From contig JAFYHS010000024.1 of the NCBI GenBank assembly GCA_017539045.1, forward strand, positions 1-64,000: a stretch of 64,000 nucleotides of DNA. Reading direction: 5' to 3'. Under the pieces are notes generated by a model. That model saw nothing but the letters and a program-made list of their open reading frames with translations, was not told where the DNA came from and searched no databases. This document shows positions 23,203-30,602 of the stretch, piece by piece. A program made the translations under genes and the position numbers. Position 1 is the first letter of the stretch. Every line of letters begins with the position of its first letter. This DNA comes from Bacteroidales bacterium (GTDB taxonomy: Bacteria > Bacteroidota > Bacteroidia > Bacteroidales > F082).

Positions 23203-23658
23203 ATGGACAAACAGAAATCAATCAACGCGTTACAGTTTTTCGTAACCAACCTCTCCAATCAGGCCTTCGGCCACAAACTTCAAGGTAAGGTCTTCGCCGA
23301 CCAAGGCTTTGAGAAACTCGGTGCCAAATACATGGGCCATCACGACGAGGAAATGGGATGGGTCGACAAGTTCATCGGTCGTCTCCTCGACCTCGGCGGT
23401 GAGCTGAAACACGAGACTCGCCAAGAAGGTGCCCTCTTCACTGACCCCTGCGGCTACATCAAGCACGACCATCAGGTCTCCGTGGAAGGCATCGACTTCC
23501 TCCGCAAGTGCATGAACGAGATCTGCGAAGACGTCACCACCTTCGACATCATGAAAGAATACCTCAAGGACGAAGAGGAAGACATGTACTGGAGCGAAGC
23601 TCAACTCGACCTCATCGAAAAGATCGGTTACCAGAACTGGCTCATCAAACAAATGTAA
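23203..23658 (+). CDS. ferritin-like (bacterioferritin/Dps-type) protein
   Basis: 151-residue four-helix protein. ADQGFEKLGAKYMGHHDEEMGWVDKFIGRLLDLGG carries the HxxE-type metal ligands of the first helix pair, and YLKDEEEDMYWSEAQLDLIEKIG plus NWLIKQM resembles the last helix of bacterioferritins. It is expected to bind or store iron and limit Fenton chemistry in the cytosol. Placement between ohrR and a glutathione peroxidase supports a peroxide-defence role. Whether it forms a 24-mer or 12-mer shell cannot be judged. Confidence 0.83.
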   Translation: MDKQKSINALQFFVTNLSNQAFGHKLQGKVFADQGFEKLGAKYMGHHDEEMGWVDKFIGRLLDLGGELKHETRQEGALFTDPCGYIKHDHQVSVEGIDFLRKCMNEICEDVTTFDIMKEYLKDEEEDMYWSEAQLDLIEKIGYQNWLIKQM

Positions 23659-23665
23659 TTACACT

Positions 23666-24289
23666 TTGAACAAAATTATCACTAGCCTAGTGGTCGGACT
23701 ATTTCTGACAACGACCATCTTCGCACAAAACACTAATGAAATGACTACGATTTATGACTTTAAAGCTCTGAACAACAAGGGCGAAGAAGTGGACATGGCC
23801 CAATACAAGGGCAAAGTCCTCATGATTGTCAACACCGCCTCGAAGTGCGGTTTTACCCCCCAATATGATGGTTTGGAAGCCCTCTACAAGAAGTACCAAG
23901 ACCAAGGTCTGGTGATCCTCGGTTTCCCCTGCGACCAGTTCAAGCACCAGGAGCCCGGCTCCGACGAGGAAATCGCCGAGTTCTGCCGCCTCAACCACGG
24001 CGTCACCTTCCCTCTGATGAAGAAAATCGACGTCTTCGGTGAGAATGCCCACCCCATCTTCAAGTATCTGACGCAACAAGTACCAACCGAAGAGGTACAC
24101 GGTTTGAAAGACAAAGCCACGATGAAAATGGTGGATGCTCTGAGCAAATCCGAAGGTCGTGAAGAAGGCGGCGTGCGCTGGAACTTCACCAAGTTCATCA
24201 TCTCGAAGGACGGCAGCGTCATCAAGCGTTACGCCCCTGTGGCCAAGCCGGAGGAGATGGAGGCCGATATTGAAGCCATGCTGAAATAA
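23666..24289 (+). CDS. glutathione peroxidase, probably exported, TTG start
   Basis: 207-residue GPx-family thiol peroxidase. The peroxidatic Cys is in TASKCGFTPQYDGL, followed by FPCDQFKHQEPG and the RWNFTKFIIS Trp motif. From the TTG start it has a signal peptide, MNKIITSLVVGLFLTTTIFAQ; starting at the internal ATG (23741, MTTIYDFKALN) it would be cytosolic and of normal GPx length. The clean signal peptide in frame, 8 bp after the ferritin stop, favours the TTG. A WHTH-type small gene follows. It is diverged from the lipoprotein GPx at 11636. Confidence 0.9.
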   Translation: MNKIITSLVVGLFLTTTIFAQNTNEMTTIYDFKALNNKGEEVDMAQYKGKVLMIVNTASKCGFTPQYDGLEALYKKYQDQGLVILGFPCDQFKHQEPGSDEEIAEFCRLNHGVTFPLMKKIDVFGENAHPIFKYLTQQVPTEEVHGLKDKATMKMVDALSKSEGREEGGVRWNFTKFIISKDGSVIKRYAPVAKPEEMEADIEAMLK

Positions 24290-24315
24290 TACCAAACAAC
24301 AAAAAACCGAATACA

Positions 24316-24495
24316 ATGGAAGCAAAAGATCAAGTGCTGAAAGCCATGCGCGAGATTGGCGCACCCGTCAACGCAGGTAAAATCGCCGAAATCACCGGCC
24401 TCGACCGCAAAGTAGTCGACAAGGCCTTCGATGCCCTGAAGAAAGAAGGCGCCATCGTGTCGCCCGTCCGCTGCAAGTGGGAACCGGTCAAATGA
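24316..24495 (+). CDS. 59-residue winged-helix-like small protein
   Basis: Small gene encoding MEAKDQVLKAMREIGAPVNA, continuing GKIAEITGLDRKVVDKAFDA and ending in LKKEGAIVSPVRCKWEPVK. The helix-turn-helix pattern (GKIAEITGLDRKVVDKAFDALKKEGAI) followed by a short hairpin is a minimal winged helix; DNA or RNA binding is plausible. It is 26 bp after the glutathione peroxidase and ends 20 bp before an intrinsic terminator, so it is the last gene of the ohrR-ferritin-GPx run. No partner or effector domain is present. Confidence 0.75.
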   Translation: MEAKDQVLKAMREIGAPVNAGKIAEITGLDRKVVDKAFDALKKEGAIVSPVRCKWEPVK

Positions 24496-24515
24496 TGCCG
24501 TGATCCAATGACTGC

Positions 24516-24552
24516 AACCGCCGCAAGGACTTTATCCCTGCGGCGGTTTTTA
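24516..24552 (+). terminator. intrinsic terminator
   Basis: AACCGCCGCA pairs with TGCGGCGGTT around a 13-nt loop, followed by a T-rich run. The stem is nearly the same as the terminator at 16019. Confidence 0.88.
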
Positions 24553-24622
24553 TTTGTATTAATGAAAAAAGTGTACTAGGCCCACACATCATCCTCATTA
24601 ATTATTAGCCGTTATTTCCGAA

Positions 24623-24642
24623 AATCCCCATTAGTGGGGATT
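24623..24642 (+). promoter_or_regulatory. Crp/Fnr-type operator candidate, copy 2
   Basis: AATCCCCA-TTAG-TGGGGATT is a perfect inverted repeat with 8-bp arms and a 4-bp spacer. The centre lies 38.5 bp before the last G of the weak -7 box at 24664-24671, upstream of the porin-imelysin-diheme oxidoreductase operon. Confidence 0.75.
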
Positions 24643-24663
24643 GGACTGCGAGGACAAAAACAG

Positions 24664-24671
24664 GAATTTTG
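24664..24671 (+). promoter_or_regulatory. degraded -7 box of the porin operon
   Basis: GAATTTTG followed by CCG keeps TTTG but lacks the TA of the consensus, as expected when an activator is needed. It is 29 bp before the ATG at 24700. Confidence 0.55.
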
Positions 24672-24699
24672 CCGTCGTAATTGAATAATAGTGTTCACT

Positions 24700-25995
24700 A
24701 TGAAACTGAAAACGATAGCAAAATGCGCTGCATTAGCTTTGACATTGTGTGTCAGCTCTTTGCAGGCCCAAGATTCCATCACAACGAAACCTCGCTTGAC
24801 CATTGGCGGTTACGGCGAGGCTGTCTATACCCGCAACTTCTATAGCGACAACATGTTTCGCTACTCCCATGCCGAGCGTTACAAAGATGCCAAAGGTCAC
24901 GGTCGCATCGACCTGCCTCATGTGGTCATTAACCTGGGTTATGACTTCGGCAAAGGCTGGAGCATGGGCTCAGAGATTGAGTTTGAACACGGTGGCAGCG
25001 AAGTGGCCGTAGAGATTGAGGCCGAAGAGACCGGTGAGTTCGAGCACGAGATCGAACGTGGCGGCGAGGTAGCCCTCGAGCAGTTCTGGATTCAGAAGTC
25101 GTTCGGCAAGGGCTTCAACATCCGCATGGGCCACATCGTGGTGCCTGTCGGGCAGACCAACAACGCCCACCTACCCACCGAGTTCTTCACCTGCTACCGT
25201 CCCGAAGGCGAGTTCAACATCATGCCCTGCACATGGCATGAGACGGGCATCAGCCTGTGGGGCAAGCTCGGTGACTGGCGCTACGAGGCTATGGTCATCC
25301 CTGCCTTGAACTCCAATATGTTCAACAACGCCAATTGGGTAAAGAACGGCTCCACCTCAGGCTATGAGTTCCGCGTGGCAAACAACCTGGCAGGTGCCCT
25401 GCGCATTGATAACTACAGCATCAAAAACCTGCACATTGGCGTGAGCGGTTACATCGGTAACACCTTTAATAATGACATCGTCACCAACGAGTTCAGCGAG
25501 ACCAGCCAATATAAAGATGTGAAAGGCACCGTCGTCATCGGCACGGCCGAGTTCGACTACAAAGGCCACGGCCTCGTGGTTCGCGGCAACTTCGACTATG
25601 GTTACCTCGGCGATGCCAACCTCATCTCGTCGTGGAACAAGAACCAAAACCATCAGAGTTTCTCGCCCTATCCGCGCTCCTTGGTCGGAGAGAAAGCTAT
25701 CGCCTATGGCGGTGAGATTGCCTACGACATCATGCATCCTATGCATAACACCGGCGACCAAAAGCTCTACCTCTTTGGTCGCTACGATTACTACGACACC
25801 TATATCCCCACCGCCAACGCCCTCACCGACTACCAATGGACCGACCGTCATGTGATGACCCTCGGCGCGAACTACTACCCCATCAAACAAGTCGTCATCA
25901 AGGCAGAATATGCCAAACGCTTCCTGAAGGAGCAGTACAACGACGAGCCGATGTTCTCGTTGGGCGTGGCATATAGTGGATTCTTTACGAAATAA
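24700..25995 (+). CDS. outer-membrane porin-like beta-barrel
   Basis: 431-residue exported barrel protein with signal peptide MKLKTIAKCAALALTLCVSSLQA. The mature part alternates short strands (LTIGGYGEAVYTRNFYSDN, PHVVINLGYDFGKGWSMGSE, FNIRMGHIVVPVGQ, WRYEAMVIPALNSNMF), as in phosphate-selective-porin-like proteins, and ends ...MFSLGVAYSGFFTK. An in-frame GTG nine bases earlier is possible. It opens a three-gene unit with an imelysin lipoprotein (21 bp) and a diheme oxidoreductase (27 bp), a grouping that points to metal or heme-dependent uptake. An acidic His/Glu-rich stretch (about 100-130) may bind metal ions. The promoter carries the shared operator. Confidence 0.82.
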   Translation: MKLKTIAKCAALALTLCVSSLQAQDSITTKPRLTIGGYGEAVYTRNFYSDNMFRYSHAERYKDAKGHGRIDLPHVVINLGYDFGKGWSMGSEIEFEHGGSEVAVEIEAEETGEFEHEIERGGEVALEQFWIQKSFGKGFNIRMGHIVVPVGQTNNAHLPTEFFTCYRPEGEFNIMPCTWHETGISLWGKLGDWRYEAMVIPALNSNMFNNANWVKNGSTSGYEFRVANNLAGALRIDNYSIKNLHIGVSGYIGNTFNNDIVTNEFSETSQYKDVKGTVVIGTAEFDYKGHGLVVRGNFDYGYLGDANLISSWNKNQNHQSFSPYPRSLVGEKAIAYGGEIAYDIMHPMHNTGDQKLYLFGRYDYYDTYIPTANALTDYQWTDRHVMTLGANYYPIKQVVIKAEYAKRFLKEQYNDEPMFSLGVAYSGFFTK

Positions 25996-26016
25996 TCACA
26001 ATCAAACAATAACCAA

Positions 26017-27189
26017 ATGAAGAAATTATTCAAATCCGCAGCCATAGTCGCTGCATCACTCCTGCTCGCAGTGAACTTCAGCTCCTGCAACAAAGATCCT
26101 CAAGACAACACCGAGGAAGTCAACAAAGCCCAAAAAGAGGCCATCGTCAAACAGTACCTCAACCACACGGTGTATCCCACCTATGCCAGCTTGGCTGAAA
26201 AGACTGACGCCTTGGTCGAGAACCTCGAAACCTTGAAGGCCAACAAGACCCAAGCCAACGTGAATGCCGCCACCGTCACTTTCCTTGAAGCACGCAAGTG
26301 GTGGGAAATGAGTGAGGCCTTCCTCTTTGGCGCCGCTTCCGACTTCGGCATCGACCCGCACATCGACTCGTGGCCGCTCGACGAAGACGCCTTCAACAAC
26401 TTGATGGCCAGTCCCAACATGATTGCCGCCCTCGCCACCGATGAAGACGGCATGGTGGCCGGTGAGCAGCTCGGCAACGCCCTGCTCGGCTTCCACGGCA
26501 TCGAGTTCATCCTCTTCCGTGAGGGTCAGCCCCGCAACGTAAACGAAATCACCGATGACATGATGACCTATATCGTCGCTGTGTCGCGCGACCTTCGTAA
26601 CCGCTGCTTCCAACTCGAAGTGAGCTGGAACGCCAACGCACCGCAAGCCCACAAAGACCTGATGGAAGAACTGGAGTTCAACACCACCGTCAACGGCGGC
26701 GACAACACCTATGGTGAAAACATGCTCCAAGCCGGTCAGGCGGGTAGCACCTTTGCCACCTTCACCAACGCCCTCGAAGCCATCGCCGACGGATGTCTCG
26801 ACATTGCCGACGAGGTGGGTACCTCCAAGATCGGCAAGTGCCACACAGGTGAAGACGTGACCTATGTGGAATCGCCCTACAGCCAAAAGTCCATCACCGA
26901 CTTCTACGACAACATCACCAGTATCAAGAACGCCTACATGGGCGGCATGGAAAGCCAAAGAGACGAAGTCCTCTCGCTGCATGCCTACATCCAGGACAAC
27001 AATAAGGAGCTCGACATCAAGGCTTTGAATGCCATCGCAAACGCCATGACGAAGATCCAAGCCATGAAAGCTCCTTTCGTGCAGTTCTATGCCGACGCCA
27101 GCGCTGGTGAGGCCATGGAAGCCTGCCAAGAGCTCTCCGACGTGATGGCCGAAGTGAAGGCTGAGTTTGGAAAGATCGACAGAAAGTAA
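26017..27189 (+). CDS. imelysin (M75-like) family lipoprotein
   Basis: 390-residue lipoprotein: MKKLFKSAAIVAASLLLAVNFSSC gives lipidated Cys24. The imelysin/IrpA fold is marked by the GxHxxE motif in GFHGIEFIL (H160, E163) and ARKWWEMSEAFLFG. Imelysins are periplasmic or surface proteins linked to iron (also EfeO-like) uptake; proteolysis is not established. It stands between an outer-membrane barrel and a c-type diheme oxidoreductase, the usual imelysin neighbourhood, so it likely binds a metal ion or delivers it to the partner protein. Confidence 0.92.
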   Translation: MKKLFKSAAIVAASLLLAVNFSSCNKDPQDNTEEVNKAQKEAIVKQYLNHTVYPTYASLAEKTDALVENLETLKANKTQANVNAATVTFLEARKWWEMSEAFLFGAASDFGIDPHIDSWPLDEDAFNNLMASPNMIAALATDEDGMVAGEQLGNALLGFHGIEFILFREGQPRNVNEITDDMMTYIVAVSRDLRNRCFQLEVSWNANAPQAHKDLMEELEFNTTVNGGDNTYGENMLQAGQAGSTFATFTNALEAIADGCLDIADEVGTSKIGKCHTGEDVTYVESPYSQKSITDFYDNITSIKNAYMGGMESQRDEVLSLHAYIQDNNKELDIKALNAIANAMTKIQAMKAPFVQFYADASAGEAMEACQELSDVMAEVKAEFGKIDRK

Positions 27190-27216
27190 AAGCAAACCAA
27201 CTAACTCATTATCAAT

Positions 27217-28818
27217 ATGTTCAATTACAAAAATTTAGCCCTATTGATGACAGGCGGTCTATTGGCCCTTGCCATCACCTCCTGTAACCCCAAAGACCCC
27301 ATCCCAGAGGTTATCAGTGAAGAGACCTACGCCGGCGGCGAACTGGGCACCACCTTCAACACTTCCCAATCCGCCTACGAAGACCCCACCCCCGCCGTTG
27401 AGCAGGCCGGCCTGACCACCGCATTCAAATATGGTGAGTATTTCTTTGAGCGAACCTACACGCAAAACAACGAGCCCTTCAACGGCCTCGGCCCCCTTTA
27501 CATCCGCAGCAGTTGCATCGCCTGCCATCCCGGCTATGGTCACGGCATGCGTATGAACCGCTATCGCGCCGACGACTGGGGCAATGGCTACCTGCTTGTC
27601 TTTACTGACAAAAACGACACTTACCTCAGCTCTTACACCGGCATGCCTCAAACCAAGGCCGTCGCTCCCTTCAAGGCTCCCTTGGATGAGACCCAGATCC
27701 AAATCAACTGGCTGAGCTACACCGACGAGTGGGGCAACCAATTCCCCGACGGCGAGACCTACAACCTCACCTATCCTGAGGTCTACATCCCCGAAGAGGC
27801 TTTCTATGTGCCGCTCGAAGTAGGCGGTCAGCCCATCCCCTACAGCGATTTCGTCTGCCGCCTCGAATCGACCATCGGCATCTATGGCACTGGCTTGATC
27901 GATGCCATCCCTGACGACTCGCTGAGAGCACAATACCAAAAGGAATACAATGACGGCTACATGCCCAATGGCCTCAATCCTGCCATGTGGGCCGGCTCCG
28001 ACTTCGCCCCGACGGGTTATTATGGCAACACCACCCATCCCAAGAAGTACACCTATGCCCTCACGCGTGGTCCCTTGCAGGATGCCCCCGGTGCCAACGC
28101 CATCTGGAACATCACCAACGTGACGCACCACACCAAGATGGGTCACTACATGACCGCCGCCTACGCCACCAAGGCTTCGCAAGACCCTGACGTTCAGGCT
28201 GAGTTCTACAACTACTTCCCGCAATACAACCTCACGGGCAACGTGGAGACCGACATCTACAACTACCTGATGATGAACGACCAAATTCCCGAATCCCTGA
28301 AAGTTCCCGAGATGAAGGACGAGGACTATGTCAACTTCATGGTGTGGCACCGTGGCTTGGCCGTTCCTGCCGCCCGTAATATGGACGACCCCGAGGTGCA
28401 ACGTGGCAAGGAACTCTTCAACCAAATGGGCTGTGCCTACTGCCACCGTCCGTCGTGGAAGACCGGCGACGACATGTTCACCGACCCGACTGGTTTCTTC
28501 GCCGATGGTGATGCCCGTCTGCCTCGCTATCCCAACCAGAAGATTTGGCCTTATAGCGACTACATCCAGCACAAACTCCACATGGAGAACGACATCCGCA
28601 CAGGTTGGTGCCGCACCACCCCGCTCTGGGGTCGTGGCTTGAGTGCCAGATGCACCGGTCGCAGCGACCGCTTGCACGACTGCCGCGCACAAACCGTCAT
28701 CGAGGCCATCATGTGGCACGGCAACGCCCAAAGCGACGCCCGACGCACGGTGGAGAAATTCCGCGAACTGCCGAAGAAAGACCGCGATGCCGTCGTGAAA
28801 TTCATTGACGCGATTTAA
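27217..28818 (+). CDS. c-type di-heme oxidoreductase (DHOR, putative peroxidase) lipoprotein
   Basis: 533-residue exported lipoprotein (lipobox ITSC, Cys23). Two CxxCH heme sites are visible: C100-C103-H104 in SSCIACHPGYG and C406-C409-H410 in MGCAYCHRPSW. The C-terminus TPLWGRGLS and TVIEAIMWHGNAQSDARRTVEKF is typical of the PF06537 family related to cytochrome c peroxidases. In this family's imelysin loci the heme protein is thought to oxidise the iron or act as redox partner; direct evidence is lacking. Maturation needs a cytochrome c synthase, provided by the CcsBA gene just downstream under the same type of operator. Confidence 0.9.
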   Translation: MFNYKNLALLMTGGLLALAITSCNPKDPIPEVISEETYAGGELGTTFNTSQSAYEDPTPAVEQAGLTTAFKYGEYFFERTYTQNNEPFNGLGPLYIRSSCIACHPGYGHGMRMNRYRADDWGNGYLLVFTDKNDTYLSSYTGMPQTKAVAPFKAPLDETQIQINWLSYTDEWGNQFPDGETYNLTYPEVYIPEEAFYVPLEVGGQPIPYSDFVCRLESTIGIYGTGLIDAIPDDSLRAQYQKEYNDGYMPNGLNPAMWAGSDFAPTGYYGNTTHPKKYTYALTRGPLQDAPGANAIWNITNVTHHTKMGHYMTAAYATKASQDPDVQAEFYNYFPQYNLTGNVETDIYNYLMMNDQIPESLKVPEMKDEDYVNFMVWHRGLAVPAARNMDDPEVQRGKELFNQMGCAYCHRPSWKTGDDMFTDPTGFFADGDARLPRYPNQKIWPYSDYIQHKLHMENDIRTGWCRTTPLWGRGLSARCTGRSDRLHDCRAQTVIEAIMWHGNAQSDARRTVEKFRELPKKDRDAVVKFIDAI

Positions 28819-28826
28819 CCAACAAT

Positions 28827-28856
28827 TGTAGAGACGTGTCATGGCGCGTCTCTACA
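28827..28856 (+). repeat. GTAGAGACG-type palindromic repeat
   Basis: TGTAGAGACG pairs with CGTCTCTACA around a 10-nt centre, just after the diheme gene. Other members are at 37702, 44015 and 46476. Confidence 0.75.
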
Positions 28857-28871
28857 GGTTTTATCAATGTC

Positions 28872-28902
28872 TGTAGGGCTGTCACACCGTGGCAGCCCTA
28901 CA
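28872..28902 (+). repeat. TGTAGGGCTG-type palindromic repeat
   Basis: TGTAGGGCTG pairs with CAGCCCTACA, 11-nt centre. It stands 15 bp after the GTAGAGACG-type repeat; related in end sequence (TGTAG) but with a different body. Confidence 0.65.
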
Positions 28903-28932
28903 TCATTATTAATGAGGACAACAACACGCAAA

Positions 28933-28952
28933 AATCGCCAAACATGGGGAGG
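28933..28952 (+). promoter_or_regulatory. Crp/Fnr-type operator candidate, copy 3
   Basis: AATCGCCA-AACA-TGGGGAGG differs from the perfect palindrome at one base in the first arm and two in the second, keeping the 4-bp spacer. The centre is 39.5 bp before the last G of the weak -7 box at 28975-28982, upstream of ccsBA. Confidence 0.6.
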
Positions 28953-28974
28953 TTGGACAAATGAGTTTTTTTCG

Positions 28975-28982
28975 GACATTTG
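28975..28982 (+). promoter_or_regulatory. degraded -7 box of ccsBA
   Basis: GACATTTG followed by CAGC keeps TTTG but lacks TA. It is 25 bp before the ATG at 29007. Confidence 0.5.
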
Positions 28983-29006
28983 CAGCATAATTAAATCTAT
29001 ATTGCC

Positions 29007-30179
29007 ATGAAATACATTCGTCACATCACCTCAGTGCTGGTCATCATACTCATCGCCGTACTCGCAGCAGGCACCATCGTCGAGAAGCTGCACGGCTCGG
29101 ATTTTGCCCTTGCCCATGTCTATTCCGCATGGTGGTTTGTTGGGTTATGGGCCTTGGTGGCTTGCCTCATCATTATCATGGCGGTGAAATGCCGTTTGTG
29201 GAAACGGCTCTCCGTCTGCGCCCTGCATCTGTCCATCCTACTCATCCTTTTGGGTGCACTACTCACCATGCTCACGGGACAACACGGCAGGATGAAACTC
29301 GAGCCCAACCGCCCCAACAGCCATTTCTACATCCAAGAGCAGGACGAGATCACCAAGGTGGCGCTGCCCTTCAGCCTCACATTGGACCGTTTTGAGATCG
29401 AGAAATATCCCAACAGCAACAAGCCGAAGGATTACATAAGTTATCTTCAGCTCAATGACGGCGAAACCCATCAAGACATCGTCATCTCGATGAACAACAT
29501 CTTGAGGCACAAGCATTACCGCTTCTATCAGAGCGACTATGACGAGCAAGGCAACTCCATCCTCGATGTCGCCCGCGACCCCTGGGGCATAGGCGTGACA
29601 TACGCGGGTTATGCATTGCTCTTCGTCGCTTTGGCGGCTATCCTTATTGAACAACGGAAGACCTTCCGAGCTGTCACCTGGTCATGGATAGGGGTGCTTG
29701 TCGTTTTGCTGGTGTTTCTCTATATCAGGATGCTCACCCATCCCTTGCTTCCCGTGCTACGTTCACCCTTCTTCAGCATCCATATCTCGACGATTGTGAC
29801 CGCCTACGCTTTGCTGCTCGGCATCTTGGTGGTCGGTGTCATCGCCCTTGTCAAGCCGAAAGACTTGGCCCGTATGGAACGGCTGAAAAGCCTCAGCACG
29901 GCGATGCTCTACCCTGCTGTCGCTTTGCTTGCCTTCGGTATTTTCATCGGCGCGATTTGGGCCAATGTGTCTTGGGGCAACTACTGGTCATGGGATCCGA
30001 AAGAGGTTTGGGCGTTGATTACGTTGCTTATCTATGCCGCGCCACTTCACGAGAAGCTTTGGAAATCCTTCCAAAAACCATTGTTTTTCCATATCTATGG
30101 CATCCTTGCCTTCTTGAGCGTGCTGATCACCTATTTCGGTGTGAATATGCTCTTAGGCGGAGTACATGCCTATAACTAA
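29007..30179 (+). CDS. ccsBA: compact CcsBA (ResB-CcsA fusion) cytochrome c synthase
   Basis: 390-residue membrane protein for System II cytochrome c maturation: it exports heme and attaches it to CxxCH motifs. The N-terminal half (about 1-215) is ResB-like, with segments near 8-26, 36-58, 68-88 and 195-214; the C-terminal half is CcsA-like, with the heme-handling WWD motif WGNYWSWDPKEVWAL and His in FSIHIST and APLHEKLW. Bacteroidetes CcsBA proteins are often far longer, so this is a minimal version. It lies after the diheme oxidoreductase, its probable client, and has the shared operator. Confidence 0.88.
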   Translation: MKYIRHITSVLVIILIAVLAAGTIVEKLHGSDFALAHVYSAWWFVGLWALVACLIIIMAVKCRLWKRLSVCALHLSILLILLGALLTMLTGQHGRMKLEPNRPNSHFYIQEQDEITKVALPFSLTLDRFEIEKYPNSNKPKDYISYLQLNDGETHQDIVISMNNILRHKHYRFYQSDYDEQGNSILDVARDPWGIGVTYAGYALLFVALAAILIEQRKTFRAVTWSWIGVLVVLLVFLYIRMLTHPLLPVLRSPFFSIHISTIVTAYALLLGILVVGVIALVKPKDLARMERLKSLSTAMLYPAVALLAFGIFIGAIWANVSWGNYWSWDPKEVWALITLLIYAAPLHEKLWKSFQKPLFFHIYGILAFLSVLITYFGVNMLLGGVHAYN

Positions 30180-30185
30180 AAACAA

Positions 30186-30213
30186 GAAGGCCTCGCCAAA
30201 TGGCGAGGCCTTC
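30186..30213. terminator. bidirectional intrinsic terminator
   Basis: GAAGGCCTCGCCA and TGGCGAGGCCTTC form a perfect 13-bp stem with an AA loop between the convergent ccsBA gene and rnpB. T-rich runs follow on the minus strand (TTGTTTTTAG) and weakly on plus. Confidence 0.8.
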
Positions 30214-30588
30214 TGTTTAGCTACGACCCAGACGAATAAGCGGGATTCTGTTCCCCTTGCGGGGCGACTGTCATTTCTCTAGACCTGCGGTCGCCCGCAG
30301 GCTCAAGCGCCCTACCCTGAGACGCGGACGAGCAGCCCTCTTGAAGCCCGAAAGCCTCGTTGTCTCTATACTTGGACTTGCAGCCCATAAGGTTTACCTC
30401 ATCGGAATGTCGCCACCCGACGCGTGAGCTCTTACCTCGCGTTTTCACCCTTACCTTCGCAGGCGGTATGTTTCTGTGGCACTTGCTGTTGCCCTTGCGG
30501 GCACCTTCCTGTTAAGAAGTATGGTGCTCTGTGCTGTCCCGACTTTCCTCGCGCCGGCTTTCCCGGCCCGCGACAGTCTGCCTGAATC
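30214..30588 (-). ncRNA. rnpB: RNase P RNA
   Basis: Catalytic RNA of RNase P, which matures tRNA 5' ends. Read on the minus strand it contains the conserved GAGGAAAGTCGGGACAGCAC block near its 5' end, CAGGCAGACTGTCGCGG and the 3' CAGAATCCCGCTTATTCGTC element, about 375 nt in total, consistent with bacterial type A. A -7 box sits at 30595-30602 and the terminator at 30186. Exact ends are estimated. Confidence 0.9.
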
Positions 30589-30594
30589 GCGCTG

Positions 30595-30602
30595 CAAAAT
30601 TA
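30595..30602 (-). promoter_or_regulatory. -7 promoter box of rnpB, overlapping the prmC stop codon
   Basis: The minus strand reads TAATTTTG followed by CAGC. Its first three bases are the TAA stop codon of prmC (30602-30600). Confidence 0.75.

Noticed and set aside
27259-28842. Long antisense frame opposite the diheme oxidoreductase
   Set aside because: It is a by-product of GC-rich codon use on the other strand; it has no promoter, no family resemblance, and the plus-strand gene is certain.
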